From Burkholderia sp. 4M9327F10 (GTDB lineage Bacteria; Pseudomonadota; Gammaproteobacteria; Burkholderiales; Burkholderiaceae): a stretch of DNA of 64,000 bases. Below the pieces are notes generated by a model. It worked only from the letters and a program-made list of their open reading frames with translations, made no database searches and was not told where the DNA came from. This document shows positions 49,022 to 58,905 of the stretch, in pieces. The DNA lies in NCBI RefSeq assembly GCF_005503145.1, contig NZ_SCNV01000022.1:1-64000 (forward strand), read 5' to 3'. The position numbers were made by a program, and so were the translations under genes. How positions within the stretch are numbered: the first letter of the stretch is position 1; each line of letters begins with the position of its first letter.

Positions 49022-49476
49022 TGAATACCATCCTGGTGATTTGTACTGCGAACGTGTGCCGCAGCCCGATGGCCGAGGCTCTTTTCAGGAAGGCGCTGCC
49101 CCATAGCCGGGTTCTGTCTGCGGGGATAGATGCGATACCCGGCATGCGAGCGGATCCTCGTGTGGTCGCATTGCTGGAGTCGGAAGGGCTCCATATGGGT
49201 GAGCACCGGTCCCAGCAGCTTTTCTCATGGATGCTCGAAGCGTCCTATCCGGTGCTTGTCATGAGCGAGCGCCAAAAGCGGGTTATCGAGCACCGGCATC
49301 CAGCAGCACGTGGCCGGGTGTTCCGCCTGCTGGAAGAGTGCGATATCAGCGATCCGTACAAGAAGGGCGCTGAGGCCTATCGGGTCACGCTCAGCAACAT
49401 GTGCGAAGGAGTCGAGCGTTGGTCATGGCACCTGTCGCGGCTTGAGGCCGAATCGAAGTTAGGAGTATGCGCATGA
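49021..49476 (+). CDS. wzb: low-molecular-weight protein-tyrosine phosphatase (Wzb/BceD type)
   Basis: The 151-residue cytoplasmic protein has the P-loop CTANVCRSP (catalytic Cys8, Arg14) and the general-acid Asp111 in ISDPY. It dephosphorylates the C-terminal tyrosines of the Wzc kinase, allowing cycles of chain elongation and export. It overlaps wza by one base and the kinase gene by four (ATGA), a classic export-control operon order (wza-wzb-wzc). Confidence 0.94.
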   Translation: MNTILVICTANVCRSPMAEALFRKALPHSRVLSAGIDAIPGMRADPRVVALLESEGLHMGEHRSQQLFSWMLEASYPVLVMSERQKRVIEHRHPAARGRVFRLLEECDISDPYKKGAEAYRVTLSNMCEGVERWSWHLSRLEAESKLGVCA

Positions 49477-51689
49477 ACCAGCTCAATGGGCCGATCGACT
49501 ACGTGGACGCGGATGAGCGACCGCCGGAGCACATCGGCAAGTACCTCGATGCACTATACGACAGCCGGAAACTGGTCGCTGCGGTGACAGGATGTGTCCT
49601 GCTGATCGGCATCGCGTACGCCGTGCTTGCCGAGCCGGTGTATCGGGCCGACATCCTGATCCAGGTCGAGGAGAATCCGAGCTCGACGAAGAATTTGTTC
49701 GGCGATGCATCGTCGATGTTCGATGTCAAGACTGCGGCTTCAGCCGAGATCGAAGTGCTTCGCTCGCGCACGGTGGTCAGCCGGGCGGTGGATAACCTCG
49801 CCCTGTTCATTCATGCATCGCCACGCTACGTTCCGGTGATCGGGCGCTGGATCAGCGACCATTCCGACGGTTTGTCGAAGCCCTGGCCCGGTGGGTATGT
49901 ATGGGGTAGGGAGCGTATCGACGTGCCGGTGTTCGAGGTGCCGTCGAATCTCTATGAGCGTAAGTTCACCGTGACCAGAGGGACGGGGCGCAACTACGAG
50001 CTGGTCTACGGCGATATCAGGCTACGTGGCGAGATCGGGAAAACATTGAAAGCCACGACGTCATCCGGGCCGCTCGAGATACTGGTTCAATCCCTCGAGG
50101 GGAATCCAGGCGCCACCTTTGAGCTGCGCAGATCGTCGCGCCTCTCGACGATCGAGAAGCTGCAGAAGGATCTGACGATTGCGGAAAAGGGCAAGCAATC
50201 GGACGTGATCGGCGCGACGCTTGACGGCACTGATCCAAAGCGGACAAGCGACATCCTGAACGCGATCGGTGCCGAGTATGTGCGGCAGAACGTGCAGCGC
50301 AAATCGGAGGAGGCGGAACACTCCATCCATTTCCTCGAAACGCAATTGCCGGAACTGAAAACGCAACTGGAGACCTCGGAGAACCGTTTCAATACGTATC
50401 GTGCGAGCCACGGCACGATCGATCTCAGTGAAGAGGCAACCTCCTTGCTGCAGCGCTCGGTGGAGGCGCAATCCCGGCGCGCGGATCTCGAGCAGAAGCG
50501 CGAGGATCTGCTTGCACGCTATACAGCAGAGCATCCCGCGGTACTCTCGATTGATGCGCAGTTGCAGACCGCCCAGGCGGAGATAGATCGTATCGCGAAC
50601 CAGACGCGCGGCTTGCCGCCTCTGGAACAGGACGTGTTGCGCCTGCAACGCGATGTGCAGGTCGACACCGATCTGTACACGAGCCTGCTGAATACAGAGG
50701 AGCAACTGCGGCTCGTCAAGGCGGGCAAGGTCGGCAATGTACGGCTGGTCGACACCGCGGCGGTGCCTGAGGACCCCATTAGACCGAAGCGACCGCTCGT
50801 CATTGCGGGGGCGCTGCTGGTGGGGCTGTTTATCGGCGTAGGTGTGGCGCTGACGCGGCGCAGACTATTCGACGCAATTGACGATCCGCACGAGATCGAG
50901 CGGCTGACGGGTCTGCCTGTCTACGCGAGTGTGCCGCATAGCCGCCACGAAGAACTGCTGACGCGTTCGCGTCGCGCTTCGCCTTCCAAAGGCTTGATTC
51001 TTGCCGGATCGGCCGACGCCGATCCGGCCATTGAAAGCCTGCGCAGTTTCCGCACGGCGCTCGAATTCACGATGCACGAAGCTCGCAACCGCTTCGTGCT
51101 GATCACTGGGCCGACGCCCGGCATTGGCAAGTCTTTCATCTCGCTCAATCTCGCGGCCGTGGTCGGCGCATCCGGCAAGCGGGTGTTGCTGGTCGATGCC
51201 GATCTGCGCAAGGGGTTCCTGCACCGGCACGTCGGTGTCGAACGCGGGCCGGGCTTGTCGGAGCTTGTCCATGGCACGCACCGCGCAGATGAGGTGGTAC
51301 GGATGAATGTCCTGCCGGGGGTCGACTTCATCCCGCGTGGCAGCTATGTGCCGAATCCGAGCGAGGTGCTCTCGCATGCCAACCTCCACGTGTTGTTTAC
51401 GCGCCTGGCGGCAGGCTACGACGTGGTGCTGTGCGATGCGCCGCCGATCCTGCCGGTTGCCGAGACTATCGAACTCGCGCGTCTGGCCGGGACGATGTTT
51501 CTCGTTGCTCGGCAAGGTGTGACCGGTGTCGGCGAGATACGCGAGTCGATGCGCAGGCTCTCGCAGATCGGTGTGGAGATTCGCGGCGTCATCTTCAACG
51601 GTCTGCGACTGCGGCCGGGACGGTACGGTTACGGCTATGGGCGCTATCGGTACTCGAGCTACAGCTACGAACCCAACGCTCAGGACTGA
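49473..51689 (+). CDS. wzc: polysaccharide co-polymerase/BY-kinase (Wzc/BceF type)
   Basis: From ATG 49473 (AGGAG 7 nt upstream) the protein has 738 residues. A Wzz-type membrane domain (first helix about 35-55, second about 445-465) brackets a large periplasmic coiled part. The cytoplasmic kinase has Walker A GPTPGIGKSF (about 546), Walker A' LLVDADLRKGF, Walker B VVLCDAPP and a C-terminal Tyr cluster with about eight Tyr in RYGYGYGRYRYSSYSYEP. Autophosphorylation of the Tyr cluster regulates chain length and export. It is on the same operon as its phosphatase and export channel. Confidence 0.94.
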   Translation: MNQLNGPIDYVDADERPPEHIGKYLDALYDSRKLVAAVTGCVLLIGIAYAVLAEPVYRADILIQVEENPSSTKNLFGDASSMFDVKTAASAEIEVLRSRTVVSRAVDNLALFIHASPRYVPVIGRWISDHSDGLSKPWPGGYVWGRERIDVPVFEVPSNLYERKFTVTRGTGRNYELVYGDIRLRGEIGKTLKATTSSGPLEILVQSLEGNPGATFELRRSSRLSTIEKLQKDLTIAEKGKQSDVIGATLDGTDPKRTSDILNAIGAEYVRQNVQRKSEEAEHSIHFLETQLPELKTQLETSENRFNTYRASHGTIDLSEEATSLLQRSVEAQSRRADLEQKREDLLARYTAEHPAVLSIDAQLQTAQAEIDRIANQTRGLPPLEQDVLRLQRDVQVDTDLYTSLLNTEEQLRLVKAGKVGNVRLVDTAAVPEDPIRPKRPLVIAGALLVGLFIGVGVALTRRRLFDAIDDPHEIERLTGLPVYASVPHSRHEELLTRSRRASPSKGLILAGSADADPAIESLRSFRTALEFTMHEARNRFVLITGPTPGIGKSFISLNLAAVVGASGKRVLLVDADLRKGFLHRHVGVERGPGLSELVHGTHRADEVVRMNVLPGVDFIPRGSYVPNPSEVLSHANLHVLFTRLAAGYDVVLCDAPPILPVAETIELARLAGTMFLVARQGVTGVGEIRESMRRLSQIGVEIRGVIFNGLRLRPGRYGYGYGRYRYSSYSYEPNAQD

Positions 51690-51695
51690 CACGTC

Positions 51696-52793
51696 ATGAA
51701 AACGTTGACGATCGTAATCTGCAATTTCAACCACGAGCGCTATCTGGGGGAAGCGGTTGCTTCCGCACTGGCGCAGGACTATCCCGCAACCAGCGTGCTC
51801 GTGATCGATGACGGATCCACGGATCGATCCGTGGACATCATTGCGAGTTTCGGTTCGCGTGTCCAGGCGGTGTTCAAGGCCAACGGCGGTCAGGTGTCGG
51901 CGTACAACCTTGCGATCGAACTCGTTAGCAGCGACTACGCAATTTTTCTCGACGCGGACGACGTGCTGTACCCGAACGCGGTATCGGAGGTGGTGCGGGC
52001 GTTCGAGGCGGGCGAGTACGCGAAGGTGCAATTCCGGCTTGATGTGATTGCGGCCCAGGGTGAGCGTACCGGAAGCCACGTCCCTCACTCGGACCCGCCA
52101 GCCGATTGTGCCCGCTTGTTGCGGCGCGGCTGGCTCTATCCGTCGCCGCCTGCGTCGGGCAATGCATATTGTCTGCGGGCGCTTCGGCGCGTCTTCCCCG
52201 TTCCGGAGTCGAAGGATACGCGTTATGGCGCTGACTTCTACGCCATATATGGGGTAGCGCTGGTCGGCAACGTGTTGCCCATTGCGAGCGCGCTTGGCGG
52301 TTATCGGATTCACCATGAGGCCGTGCCGCAAGACGGTAAGCCGGCAACGGGTACGCCGCGCCTGTGGTTTGCGAACTCGGAAGATGTGCACAAGGCGCCA
52401 AAAGCGTTTTCCCAGCGCTGGAGCATCCTGCAAGCGCTTGCGCGTGCCCGTCTCGGGGAGGAATTGCCGCCGGCATTTCATGACTTCTCGTTTGAGAAGG
52501 CCTATTTCTGCCTGCGAGTGCATCGGGCGTCTCTGGCCAGCCGCTGGCGCTGGCTGGCGCTGGAATCGCGCAGCTACCTTCACTCGATCGTCGCCAACCC
52601 TTTCTGGGGTGTCGGTCAGAAACTCGGCGCGCTTGCATTGACGAGTCTGTGCCTGCTGCCATCCGCCACGCTCTCCGACTTCGCGATTACCTATATCGCG
52701 AACCCTCTCGCGCGACGGCCTGGCGGTGGACGGCAGCGGCACGCAGGCGCCCGTGAGCGCGCGGCCCCTGGCCGCAATCAGGAGGGCCGATGA
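51696..52793 (+). CDS. family 2 (GT-A) glycosyltransferase
   Basis: The 365-residue protein begins with the GT2 fold: TIVICNFNHERYLGEAVASA, VIDDGSTD at 37-44 and the metal-binding DADD at 86-89. A C-terminal hydrophobic stretch may attach it to the membrane. It is probably one of six transferases that build the repeat unit on the undecaprenyl carrier. The donor and linkage are unknown. The stop and the next start overlap (ATGA). Confidence 0.9.
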   Translation: MKTLTIVICNFNHERYLGEAVASALAQDYPATSVLVIDDGSTDRSVDIIASFGSRVQAVFKANGGQVSAYNLAIELVSSDYAIFLDADDVLYPNAVSEVVRAFEAGEYAKVQFRLDVIAAQGERTGSHVPHSDPPADCARLLRRGWLYPSPPASGNAYCLRALRRVFPVPESKDTRYGADFYAIYGVALVGNVLPIASALGGYRIHHEAVPQDGKPATGTPRLWFANSEDVHKAPKAFSQRWSILQALARARLGEELPPAFHDFSFEKAYFCLRVHRASLASRWRWLALESRSYLHSIVANPFWGVGQKLGALALTSLCLLPSATLSDFAITYIANPLARRPGGGRQRHAGARERAAPGRNQEGR

Positions 52794-53905
52794 ACCCGAC
52801 CAGCATGGCGCGCCGCATTGCGATCAACGGACGCTTTCTGTTTCGCTCGCCAACCGGCGTCGATCGCTTCGCATTCGAAGTGGTGCGCAGCATCGACGAA
52901 TTGCTCGCCGAGCAGCACCCGGTTGTCGATGGACTGAATGTCGAGGTTCTTGTGCCCGGCGGCGAACGGCCGATCGTCAACCCGTTTTCGCGCATTGCGA
53001 TGCGTACTGTCCAGGGCGGGCGTGGTCAACGCTGGGAACAGATCGGTCTGCCGCGCGGGACGCGCGGTGCATTGCTGCTCAACATGTGCAATTCAGGTCC
53101 GCTCTTTTTCCGTAACCAGGTGACGGTCTTGCACGATGCCGCTCCAGTGCGCGTTCCCGATAGCTACAGTCGTGCATTTCGCGCCTGGTACCGCCTGATG
53201 GCGCCGTGCGTGGGCCGTTCCGCGCGACGCATCCTCACGGTTTCGCGGTTTTCCAGTGGCGAGATACGCGAGGCTTACCGGATTCCTGCAGAGAAGATTG
53301 GGATCGTCTCCGAAAGCGGCGAACACATGCTGCGTCCGGCAGAGGCTTCGGACGTGCTCGGCAAATTCGGACTGGGGAAGCGGCCATTCGTGCTCGCTGT
53401 GAGCAGTCTGAATCGCCACAAGAACTTCCGCCTCATAGCCGATGCATTGAAGTTGATGGGCGATGCGTCGTTCGACGTCGCGGTAGCCGGCGGCACAGAT
53501 TCAGCCGTTTATGGCACTGGCGCCGGCGCGCTGCCTGCGATGGTGAAGCAGGTGGGCTTCGTCTCCGACGCCGAGCTCAAGGCGCTCTTTCGTCATGCTG
53601 CGTGTTTTGTTCATCCGTCCCGCTATGAGGGATTTGGCTTGCCGCCCGTTGAGGCGATGACGCTCGGATGTCCCGTGATCGCTGCGAACCTTCCGGCGGT
53701 ACGTGAAGCGTGTGGCGACGCCGCGTTGTACGTTTCTCCAGACGATCCGGCGGCGCTAGCGGCGATGCTTGGCTGCGTCACCGGAGACGCCGGACTGCGC
53801 GCCTGGCTACGCGAGCGCGCACTTGCGCGTGCGCGTGAGCTCACGTGGCGGGCGAGTGCCATGCAACTGCTCAAAGAGATATCGCCATGGACCGTGCACC
53901 AGTAG
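52790..53905 (+). CDS. family 4 (GT-B) glycosyltransferase
   Basis: The 371-residue protein has the GT-B fold with a C-terminal donor-binding motif EGFGLPPVEAMTLGCPV (the E-x7-E pattern). The acceptor half contains a LHDAAPVRVPDSY segment. It probably uses a nucleotide-sugar such as GDP-mannose, which the locus makes. GGAGG at 52781-52785 gives a good start at ATG 52790, overlapping the previous stop. Its 3' end overlaps the next gene by 19 bp. Confidence 0.9.
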   Translation: MNPTSMARRIAINGRFLFRSPTGVDRFAFEVVRSIDELLAEQHPVVDGLNVEVLVPGGERPIVNPFSRIAMRTVQGGRGQRWEQIGLPRGTRGALLLNMCNSGPLFFRNQVTVLHDAAPVRVPDSYSRAFRAWYRLMAPCVGRSARRILTVSRFSSGEIREAYRIPAEKIGIVSESGEHMLRPAEASDVLGKFGLGKRPFVLAVSSLNRHKNFRLIADALKLMGDASFDVAVAGGTDSAVYGTGAGALPAMVKQVGFVSDAELKALFRHAACFVHPSRYEGFGLPPVEAMTLGCPVIAANLPAVREACGDAALYVSPDDPAALAAMLGCVTGDAGLRAWLRERALARARELTWRASAMQLLKEISPWTVHQ

Positions 53906-55077
53906 CCGCTCGTCTCGACGAGATCTCGTCCCGTCCGTCTACCGCGAATCAGTCACGCGGATTCAGGAGGGTCGCGGTCGTGCATGACTGGCTGACGTCC
54001 TTCGCGGGCGCGGAAAAGGTTCTTGAGCAGATCATTGGAATCTGGCCAGACGCGGACCTGTTCAGCGTGGTCGACTTTTTGCCGGACGAAAACCGCGGCG
54101 CGCTGCTAGGAAAGCGCGCGACAACGTCGTTCATTCAACGCTTGCCGCGGGCGCGGTCGGCGTATCGCGCCTATCTGCCGTTGATGCCGCTCGCCATCGA
54201 GCAACTGGACGTATCGGCCTATGACCTCGTGATCTCTTCAAGTCACGCGGTGGCCAAGGGGATCATCACCGGACCGAACCAGTTGCACGTCAGCTACGTG
54301 CATTCGCCGATTCGTTATGCCTGGGACCTGCAACATCAGTACCTCGCCGAAGCAGGACTCAGGACCGGCCTGAAGAGCTGGCTCGCGCGCGCCGCGCTGC
54401 ATTACATGCGTATCTGGGATCAACGCACGGCGCATGGAGTCGATGCATTTGTCGCAAATTCGGATTTCGTCGCGCGCCGCATCAGGAAGGCGTATGGATA
54501 TGACTCGACGGTGGTGTACCCGCCTGTCGATATCGACAGATTCCAGCTTGGCACGAGTAAGGAAGACTTCTATCTGACCGCGTCGCGCATGGTGCCTTAT
54601 AAGCGCGTGCCCCTGATTGTCGAAGCTTTTGCGCAAATGCCGGACAGGCGCCTTGTCGTAATCGGTGACGGTCCCGATTTCGAACGTGTGCGATCGATAG
54701 CAACGCCGAATGTGACGCTGCTCGGCTATCAATCGAATGAAGTGCTGGTGGATCACATGCAGCGCGCCAAGGCATTTGTGTTTGCCGCAGAGGAGGACTT
54801 CGGCATTGCACCGGTCGAAGCGCAGGCATGCGGTTCTCCGGTGATCGCATACGGAAGGGGGGGCGTGCTCGAGACAGTGCTCGAATCCCACGATCCGCAA
54901 GTCCGCACGGGCGTGTTCTTCCAGCAGCAGACGGTGGTGGATATCGTCGAAGCGGTAGAGCGCTTTGAAGCGGCAGGCCGGTTCGCCCCCGAGGTGTGCC
55001 GTAACAACGCATTGCGTTTTACCGCTGAGCGATTCCGGGCTGAGCTGTTTGCTGTCATCGAACGGAATCGGTGCTGA
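53887..55077 (+). CDS. family 4 glycosyltransferase, WbaZ-like mannosyltransferase type
   Basis: From ATG 53887 the protein has 396 residues (an earlier in-frame start at 53845 would overlap more of the preceding gene). Motifs include AVVHDWLTSFAGAEKVLEQI, HSPIRYAWDLQHQYL, the donor segment ASRMVPYKRVPLIVEAF and the E-x7-E region AEEDFGIAPVEAQACGSPVI. These are typical of WbaZ-type GDP-mannose transferases, and the family occurs in Burkholderia polysaccharide clusters. A mannosyl role fits the manC gene but is not proven. Confidence 0.88.
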   Translation: MDRAPVAARLDEISSRPSTANQSRGFRRVAVVHDWLTSFAGAEKVLEQIIGIWPDADLFSVVDFLPDENRGALLGKRATTSFIQRLPRARSAYRAYLPLMPLAIEQLDVSAYDLVISSSHAVAKGIITGPNQLHVSYVHSPIRYAWDLQHQYLAEAGLRTGLKSWLARAALHYMRIWDQRTAHGVDAFVANSDFVARRIRKAYGYDSTVVYPPVDIDRFQLGTSKEDFYLTASRMVPYKRVPLIVEAFAQMPDRRLVVIGDGPDFERVRSIATPNVTLLGYQSNEVLVDHMQRAKAFVFAAEEDFGIAPVEAQACGSPVIAYGRGGVLETVLESHDPQVRTGVFFQQQTVVDIVEAVERFEAAGRFAPEVCRNNALRFTAERFRAELFAVIERNRC

Positions 55078-55129
55078 TGTCATACCTGGGCCGCAATCGG
55101 TTTGTGAACCCTCTTGTTTCGAAACGACA

Positions 55130-56056
55130 ATGAAAAAGTATGTGATTGTTGCTACCAAGGGACGGGCGCCCGAAGTCCGCTATCTGCTCGATGCGATGCT
55201 CGAGCAGGAGAGCGTCGCGGACGGCATCTATGTGATCGGATCTGAACCGGCTGATCTGGCTGGTCTCGATGCACATCCGATACTTCTGAAAACTCGCTTG
55301 CGTTTGCTCATATCGCCGACGCCCGGGTCCACATTCCAGCGCAACTGCGGCATCGACGCGTTACTGGCAGACCGGGACGGCGAGCCGTTTGATGAGTCAT
55401 GGTTTGCCGCATTCTTTGACGACGACTTCCGCCCGGCCCGCAGTTGGCTTGCAGCGTGCGCCGAAGTGTTCCAGAGCGATCCGAGCGTGGTCGCGATGAC
55501 GGGGCGCGTGCTTGCGGACGGGGTCAAGGGGCCCGGTCTATCCGAGGACCAGGCAAATGCGTACCTGAGCGGTTCGATCCCTCCACAGGCCCACTGGGCA
55601 TCAGGCGACACGCGAAGAGCGGTGGCGTGTGTGTATGGCTGCAACATGGCTTTCGTGGACCGGGCCATCGTGATGTACCGCTTCGATGAAGCACTGCCGC
55701 TCTACGGATGGCAGGAGGACCAGGACTTTACGGGGCAGGCCGCGCGTCTCGGAAGGGTTGTCTACGAGCCCAGCTGTGTCGGCGTGCATCTGGGTTCAAA
55801 GCTTGGCCGGACCTCCGGCCGACGGCTCGGCTATTCGCAGATTGCAAATCCCGTGTTTCTGATGAAGAAACGCACGATGCGCACCCGCAAGGCGCTCACG
55901 CTTATTGCCCGCAGTTTGCTTTCGAATGCGCTTCACAGCGTCGTGGTTCATCCGTTTGTGGACTATCGAGGACGCTTCAAGGGAAACCTGCTGGCGTGTG
56001 CGGATCTGCTGCGTGGTGTCGGTCACCCTCAGCGGGTGCTGCAGATCGACCGGTGA
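55130..56056 (+). CDS. family 2-like glycosyltransferase
   Basis: From ATG 55130 the protein has 308 residues. An upstream in-frame start (54965) lies deep in the previous gene and is unlikely. The GT-A core is visible as KKYVIVATKGRAPEVRYLL and the metal-binding FFDDDFRP (Asp97-99); later, LYGWQEDQDFTGQAARLG is a characteristic acceptor/ED motif. It is probably one more repeat-unit transferase. Confidence 0.87.
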   Translation: MKKYVIVATKGRAPEVRYLLDAMLEQESVADGIYVIGSEPADLAGLDAHPILLKTRLRLLISPTPGSTFQRNCGIDALLADRDGEPFDESWFAAFFDDDFRPARSWLAACAEVFQSDPSVVAMTGRVLADGVKGPGLSEDQANAYLSGSIPPQAHWASGDTRRAVACVYGCNMAFVDRAIVMYRFDEALPLYGWQEDQDFTGQAARLGRVVYEPSCVGVHLGSKLGRTSGRRLGYSQIANPVFLMKKRTMRTRKALTLIARSLLSNALHSVVVHPFVDYRGRFKGNLLACADLLRGVGHPQRVLQIDR

Positions 56057-56108
56057 GTTGTATTGAGCGTTCGTATTTGCCTGCACCCAATTCAATTTTC
56101 TGATTGCT

Positions 56109-57503
56109 ATGGATATCAGCGTATTCGGTGTGATTGTGATCGTCCTGGGAGCGCTCTGCCTCGTTTTGCCGTTCCAGTGGGCGATCTACGGCATGGCGAC
56201 CTGTGCGCTGTTTGGTGCGACAGAAACGGTTTCGCTGGGTAATTTCGGTATTCTTCCCGCCAATCTCTTTCTGCTGTTCTTTGTCTGCCGTGCGCTATGC
56301 AGTGCCAGTCCAGGCGTCTGGATGAAATGCTTCGAGAGAGGCAATCCCGGTCTTTGGCTCCTCTGCCTGGTGTTGTACGCGTCGGTGAGCGCGGTTGCGC
56401 TTCCACGCGTCTTGCACGATTCGACGCTTGTATTTGCCATCGACCGTACCGATTCAAGTACCGGGCAAGCGTGGCTGCAACCGCTTGCACCCGTTTCCGG
56501 AAACCTGAGTCAGTCGCTGTATCTGTTCGGAGAGTTCGCCCTTTATGTGAGCATGTCGATTTTCATGCGCAAGCGCAACGCCAGTCGCTATTTTGCAAAC
56601 GCAATCCTCTTTCTGGCGACGCTCAACATCGCAGCGGCGATTCTCGATCTGGCCTCATCGGCGACCGGCATGGACTTGCTCTCTGAGATCAAGACTGCTC
56701 AGTACGCGATCATTGACGGCGCGGAAGTTGGCGGCATGGCGAGAATTACCGGGACGTTCTCCGAGGCTTCGGCATTCTCTTCCTTTGCTTTGCCGTTGTT
56801 TGCGTTTTCCGCAAACCTTTGGTTGTTGGGATACAGAAGGCGCATAAGCGGCGTGGTCGCGTTGTTGACGATCGCATTTCTGGCAGCATCGACGTCGTCG
56901 ACCGCATACCTCGGGTTGCTTGTGTACATAGGCACCTTTTTGCTGGGCCGATCGGGATCGGTAACGCCGTCGAGCCGCCGCCGGAAGATCAGAATTGCGG
57001 CGCTCTGTCTTCTGCTAGTCATCTTTACGATTGGATTATTGATCGCGATCGATTCGCCGGTTATCCAAACGGCTTCAAACCTGATTGATGAAACACTCCT
57101 GCAGAAACTCGATAGTGATTCCGGGGTGGAGCGCAGCGCCTGGAATATGCAGGCACTAACAAATTTCGTGGAAACGGACGGTCTGGGTGTTGGCTTGGGA
57201 AGCTCTCGTGCGTCGAGCTTCCTGGCGCTCGCGCTCTCCAATGTCGGTGTGGTAGGCGCTACGCTATTTGCCCTGTTCTGCTACCGGTCGCTACGTATTC
57301 CAGCACAGAAGCTCAGGCTAATCGATGACAAGGTCGTCAGCTATTGCGCCGGTCAAGCGATGCTGGCGGTGTTGATCTGTGCGGCGATTTCGGGGACGGT
57401 GTTCGATCTCGGTCCATGCTTTTACCTGTTTGCCGCTGCCGCGTTCAACACCTCAGGTATGGCGCAGTTGCGGTTTCGTAGCGACACGAGCGTGCTCGCC
57501 TGA
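56109..57503 (+). CDS. wzy: O-antigen-polymerase-like protein (Wzy)
   Basis: The 464-residue protein is hydrophobic, with about ten to twelve membrane segments and a large periplasmic loop in the second half (about 330-385), the usual Wzy layout. The RSAWNMQALTNFVETDGLGVGLGSSRASS region resembles the conserved GxGxG-like loop of O-antigen ligase/polymerase proteins. It would join repeat units in the periplasm. Sequence identity in this family is low, so the call rests on topology and its position next to wzx. Confidence 0.82.
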   Translation: MDISVFGVIVIVLGALCLVLPFQWAIYGMATCALFGATETVSLGNFGILPANLFLLFFVCRALCSASPGVWMKCFERGNPGLWLLCLVLYASVSAVALPRVLHDSTLVFAIDRTDSSTGQAWLQPLAPVSGNLSQSLYLFGEFALYVSMSIFMRKRNASRYFANAILFLATLNIAAAILDLASSATGMDLLSEIKTAQYAIIDGAEVGGMARITGTFSEASAFSSFALPLFAFSANLWLLGYRRRISGVVALLTIAFLAASTSSTAYLGLLVYIGTFLLGRSGSVTPSSRRRKIRIAALCLLLVIFTIGLLIAIDSPVIQTASNLIDETLLQKLDSDSGVERSAWNMQALTNFVETDGLGVGLGSSRASSFLALALSNVGVVGATLFALFCYRSLRIPAQKLRLIDDKVVSYCAGQAMLAVLICAAISGTVFDLGPCFYLFAAAAFNTSGMAQLRFRSDTSVLA

Positions 57504-57587
57504 CGCCTTGGACATTGCTCGATATGTGACGAAGAACCGATTGTGCGAGTTTGCCGGATTTTTCGCGAAGGACCACTGGGTGCGCCC

Positions 57588-58892
57588 GTGAATCAGATAA
57601 AGTCATCCTCCTCCAGGGTAGAGTTATTTGCGGTGTACGTTGCGTACGCCTTTCGATATCTGTATCCGCTTTTGCTGTTGCCATATTACGGCCGCGTTCT
57701 TGGGGCCGACGGCTATGGTGTTGTCCTGGCAGGAATGTCCCTGTCGAATTCAATATGGCTGTTTGTCAACTATGGGTTTTCGACGGTAGGTGCGCGCGAC
57801 ACGGTACACGCAAGCGATCGCGACGGCCGGGCTGCCATCTTGCGTAGCCACTTCAGCGCCCGCTTGCTGCTGTGCTTGCCCGCGCTGATTCTTGGCTGCG
57901 TGGCGATTGCCGCTTCGCACATTTTTAGTAGCCGGTTACCCGTCGGGATTGCGGTGATCATGCTCGGTTTGGGCGCCGCGTTTAATCTCGGCTGGTATTT
58001 CACCGGCTCGGGACGAGCCCGCATCAGCGTGATCATCGAGGTGATCGGATTTGGCGTGTCGTTGGTCCTTATTTTTGGCTTTATCCATCGGCCATCGGAC
58101 CTCAATCGCGTGTTCCTGATGTTGCTGATTTCATGCCTGATTCAATTGTCTCTGGCTTACTGGACGGTGCGCGGAGAATTCTCCGGACTCCTCTCTGGAC
58201 TATCGCAGGCGCTTGACCTGATCAAGAAATCGACGGTCATATTCGTTTATGGCGGCACGTCGACATTGCTGATTGGAGCCTCGACATACCTGCTTTCCAT
58301 ACTGGCCTCCGCCTCCGAGGTCAGTGCATTCGGCGTTGCGGAACGACTCATTGCTGCGGCTTTGAGCCTGATGGCGCCGGCCGCCCAGATATTGGTCCCG
58401 AGAGTGACACGCCTGGTGGTCCAGGATCGCATGAGCGCCAATTCGATGATGCGGCGGATTTTCATGCTTTTCTTCGGCTGCGCGACGATGGCAATGCTGG
58501 TGACGATAGCGCTGTCAGGTTGGCTGGTCCCACTCGTTTTTGGACAAGGCTTTCAGCGCACCGTGCCGGTGTTGCGTTTGCTGGCGGTCATATTGCCAAT
58601 CAGTGTCTGCACTCAGGTACTGGCCATGTATTTTCTGATCCCGCGTAAGCGCGAGGCTTTGCTTGCTCGCGCGGGTGTGATCAGCGCGTTGGTCAATATA
58701 GCGCTTGCGGTCCCGCTTGCCAGCCACTGGGGGGCATTGGGTATGGCCAGCGCAAGGTTGGTGGGAGAACTGACGCTCCTGCTGGTTCTGCTGGCCGGTA
58801 TGCGTCGCGCCAATCTGCTCCACGAGCTCTTCGACATGGAGCGCATGCAGATGGCGACCAACGAATTTGGTGAAAACTGGCGAACCGATTGA
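57588..58892 (+). CDS. wzx: lipid-linked repeat-unit flippase (Wzx, MATE-like)
   Basis: The protein has about 434 residues from GTG 57588 and about 12 to 14 membrane helices of the polysaccharide-transporter (PST/MVF) superfamily. It begins YPLLLLPYYGRVLGADGYGV and has NYGFSTVGARD and GLGAAFNLGWYFTGSGRARI, all typical of Wzx. It would flip the completed lipid-linked repeat unit to the periplasm for Wzy. The start is uncertain: GTG 57543 is also in frame, and neither has a strong ribosome-binding site. Confidence 0.88.
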   Translation: MNQIKSSSSRVELFAVYVAYAFRYLYPLLLLPYYGRVLGADGYGVVLAGMSLSNSIWLFVNYGFSTVGARDTVHASDRDGRAAILRSHFSARLLLCLPALILGCVAIAASHIFSSRLPVGIAVIMLGLGAAFNLGWYFTGSGRARISVIIEVIGFGVSLVLIFGFIHRPSDLNRVFLMLLISCLIQLSLAYWTVRGEFSGLLSGLSQALDLIKKSTVIFVYGGTSTLLIGASTYLLSILASASEVSAFGVAERLIAAALSLMAPAAQILVPRVTRLVVQDRMSANSMMRRIFMLFFGCATMAMLVTIALSGWLVPLVFGQGFQRTVPVLRLLAVILPISVCTQVLAMYFLIPRKREALLARAGVISALVNIALAVPLASHWGALGMASARLVGELTLLLVLLAGMRRANLLHELFDMERMQMATNEFGENWRTD

Positions 58893-58905
58893 CGGGAAGC
58901 GCGTG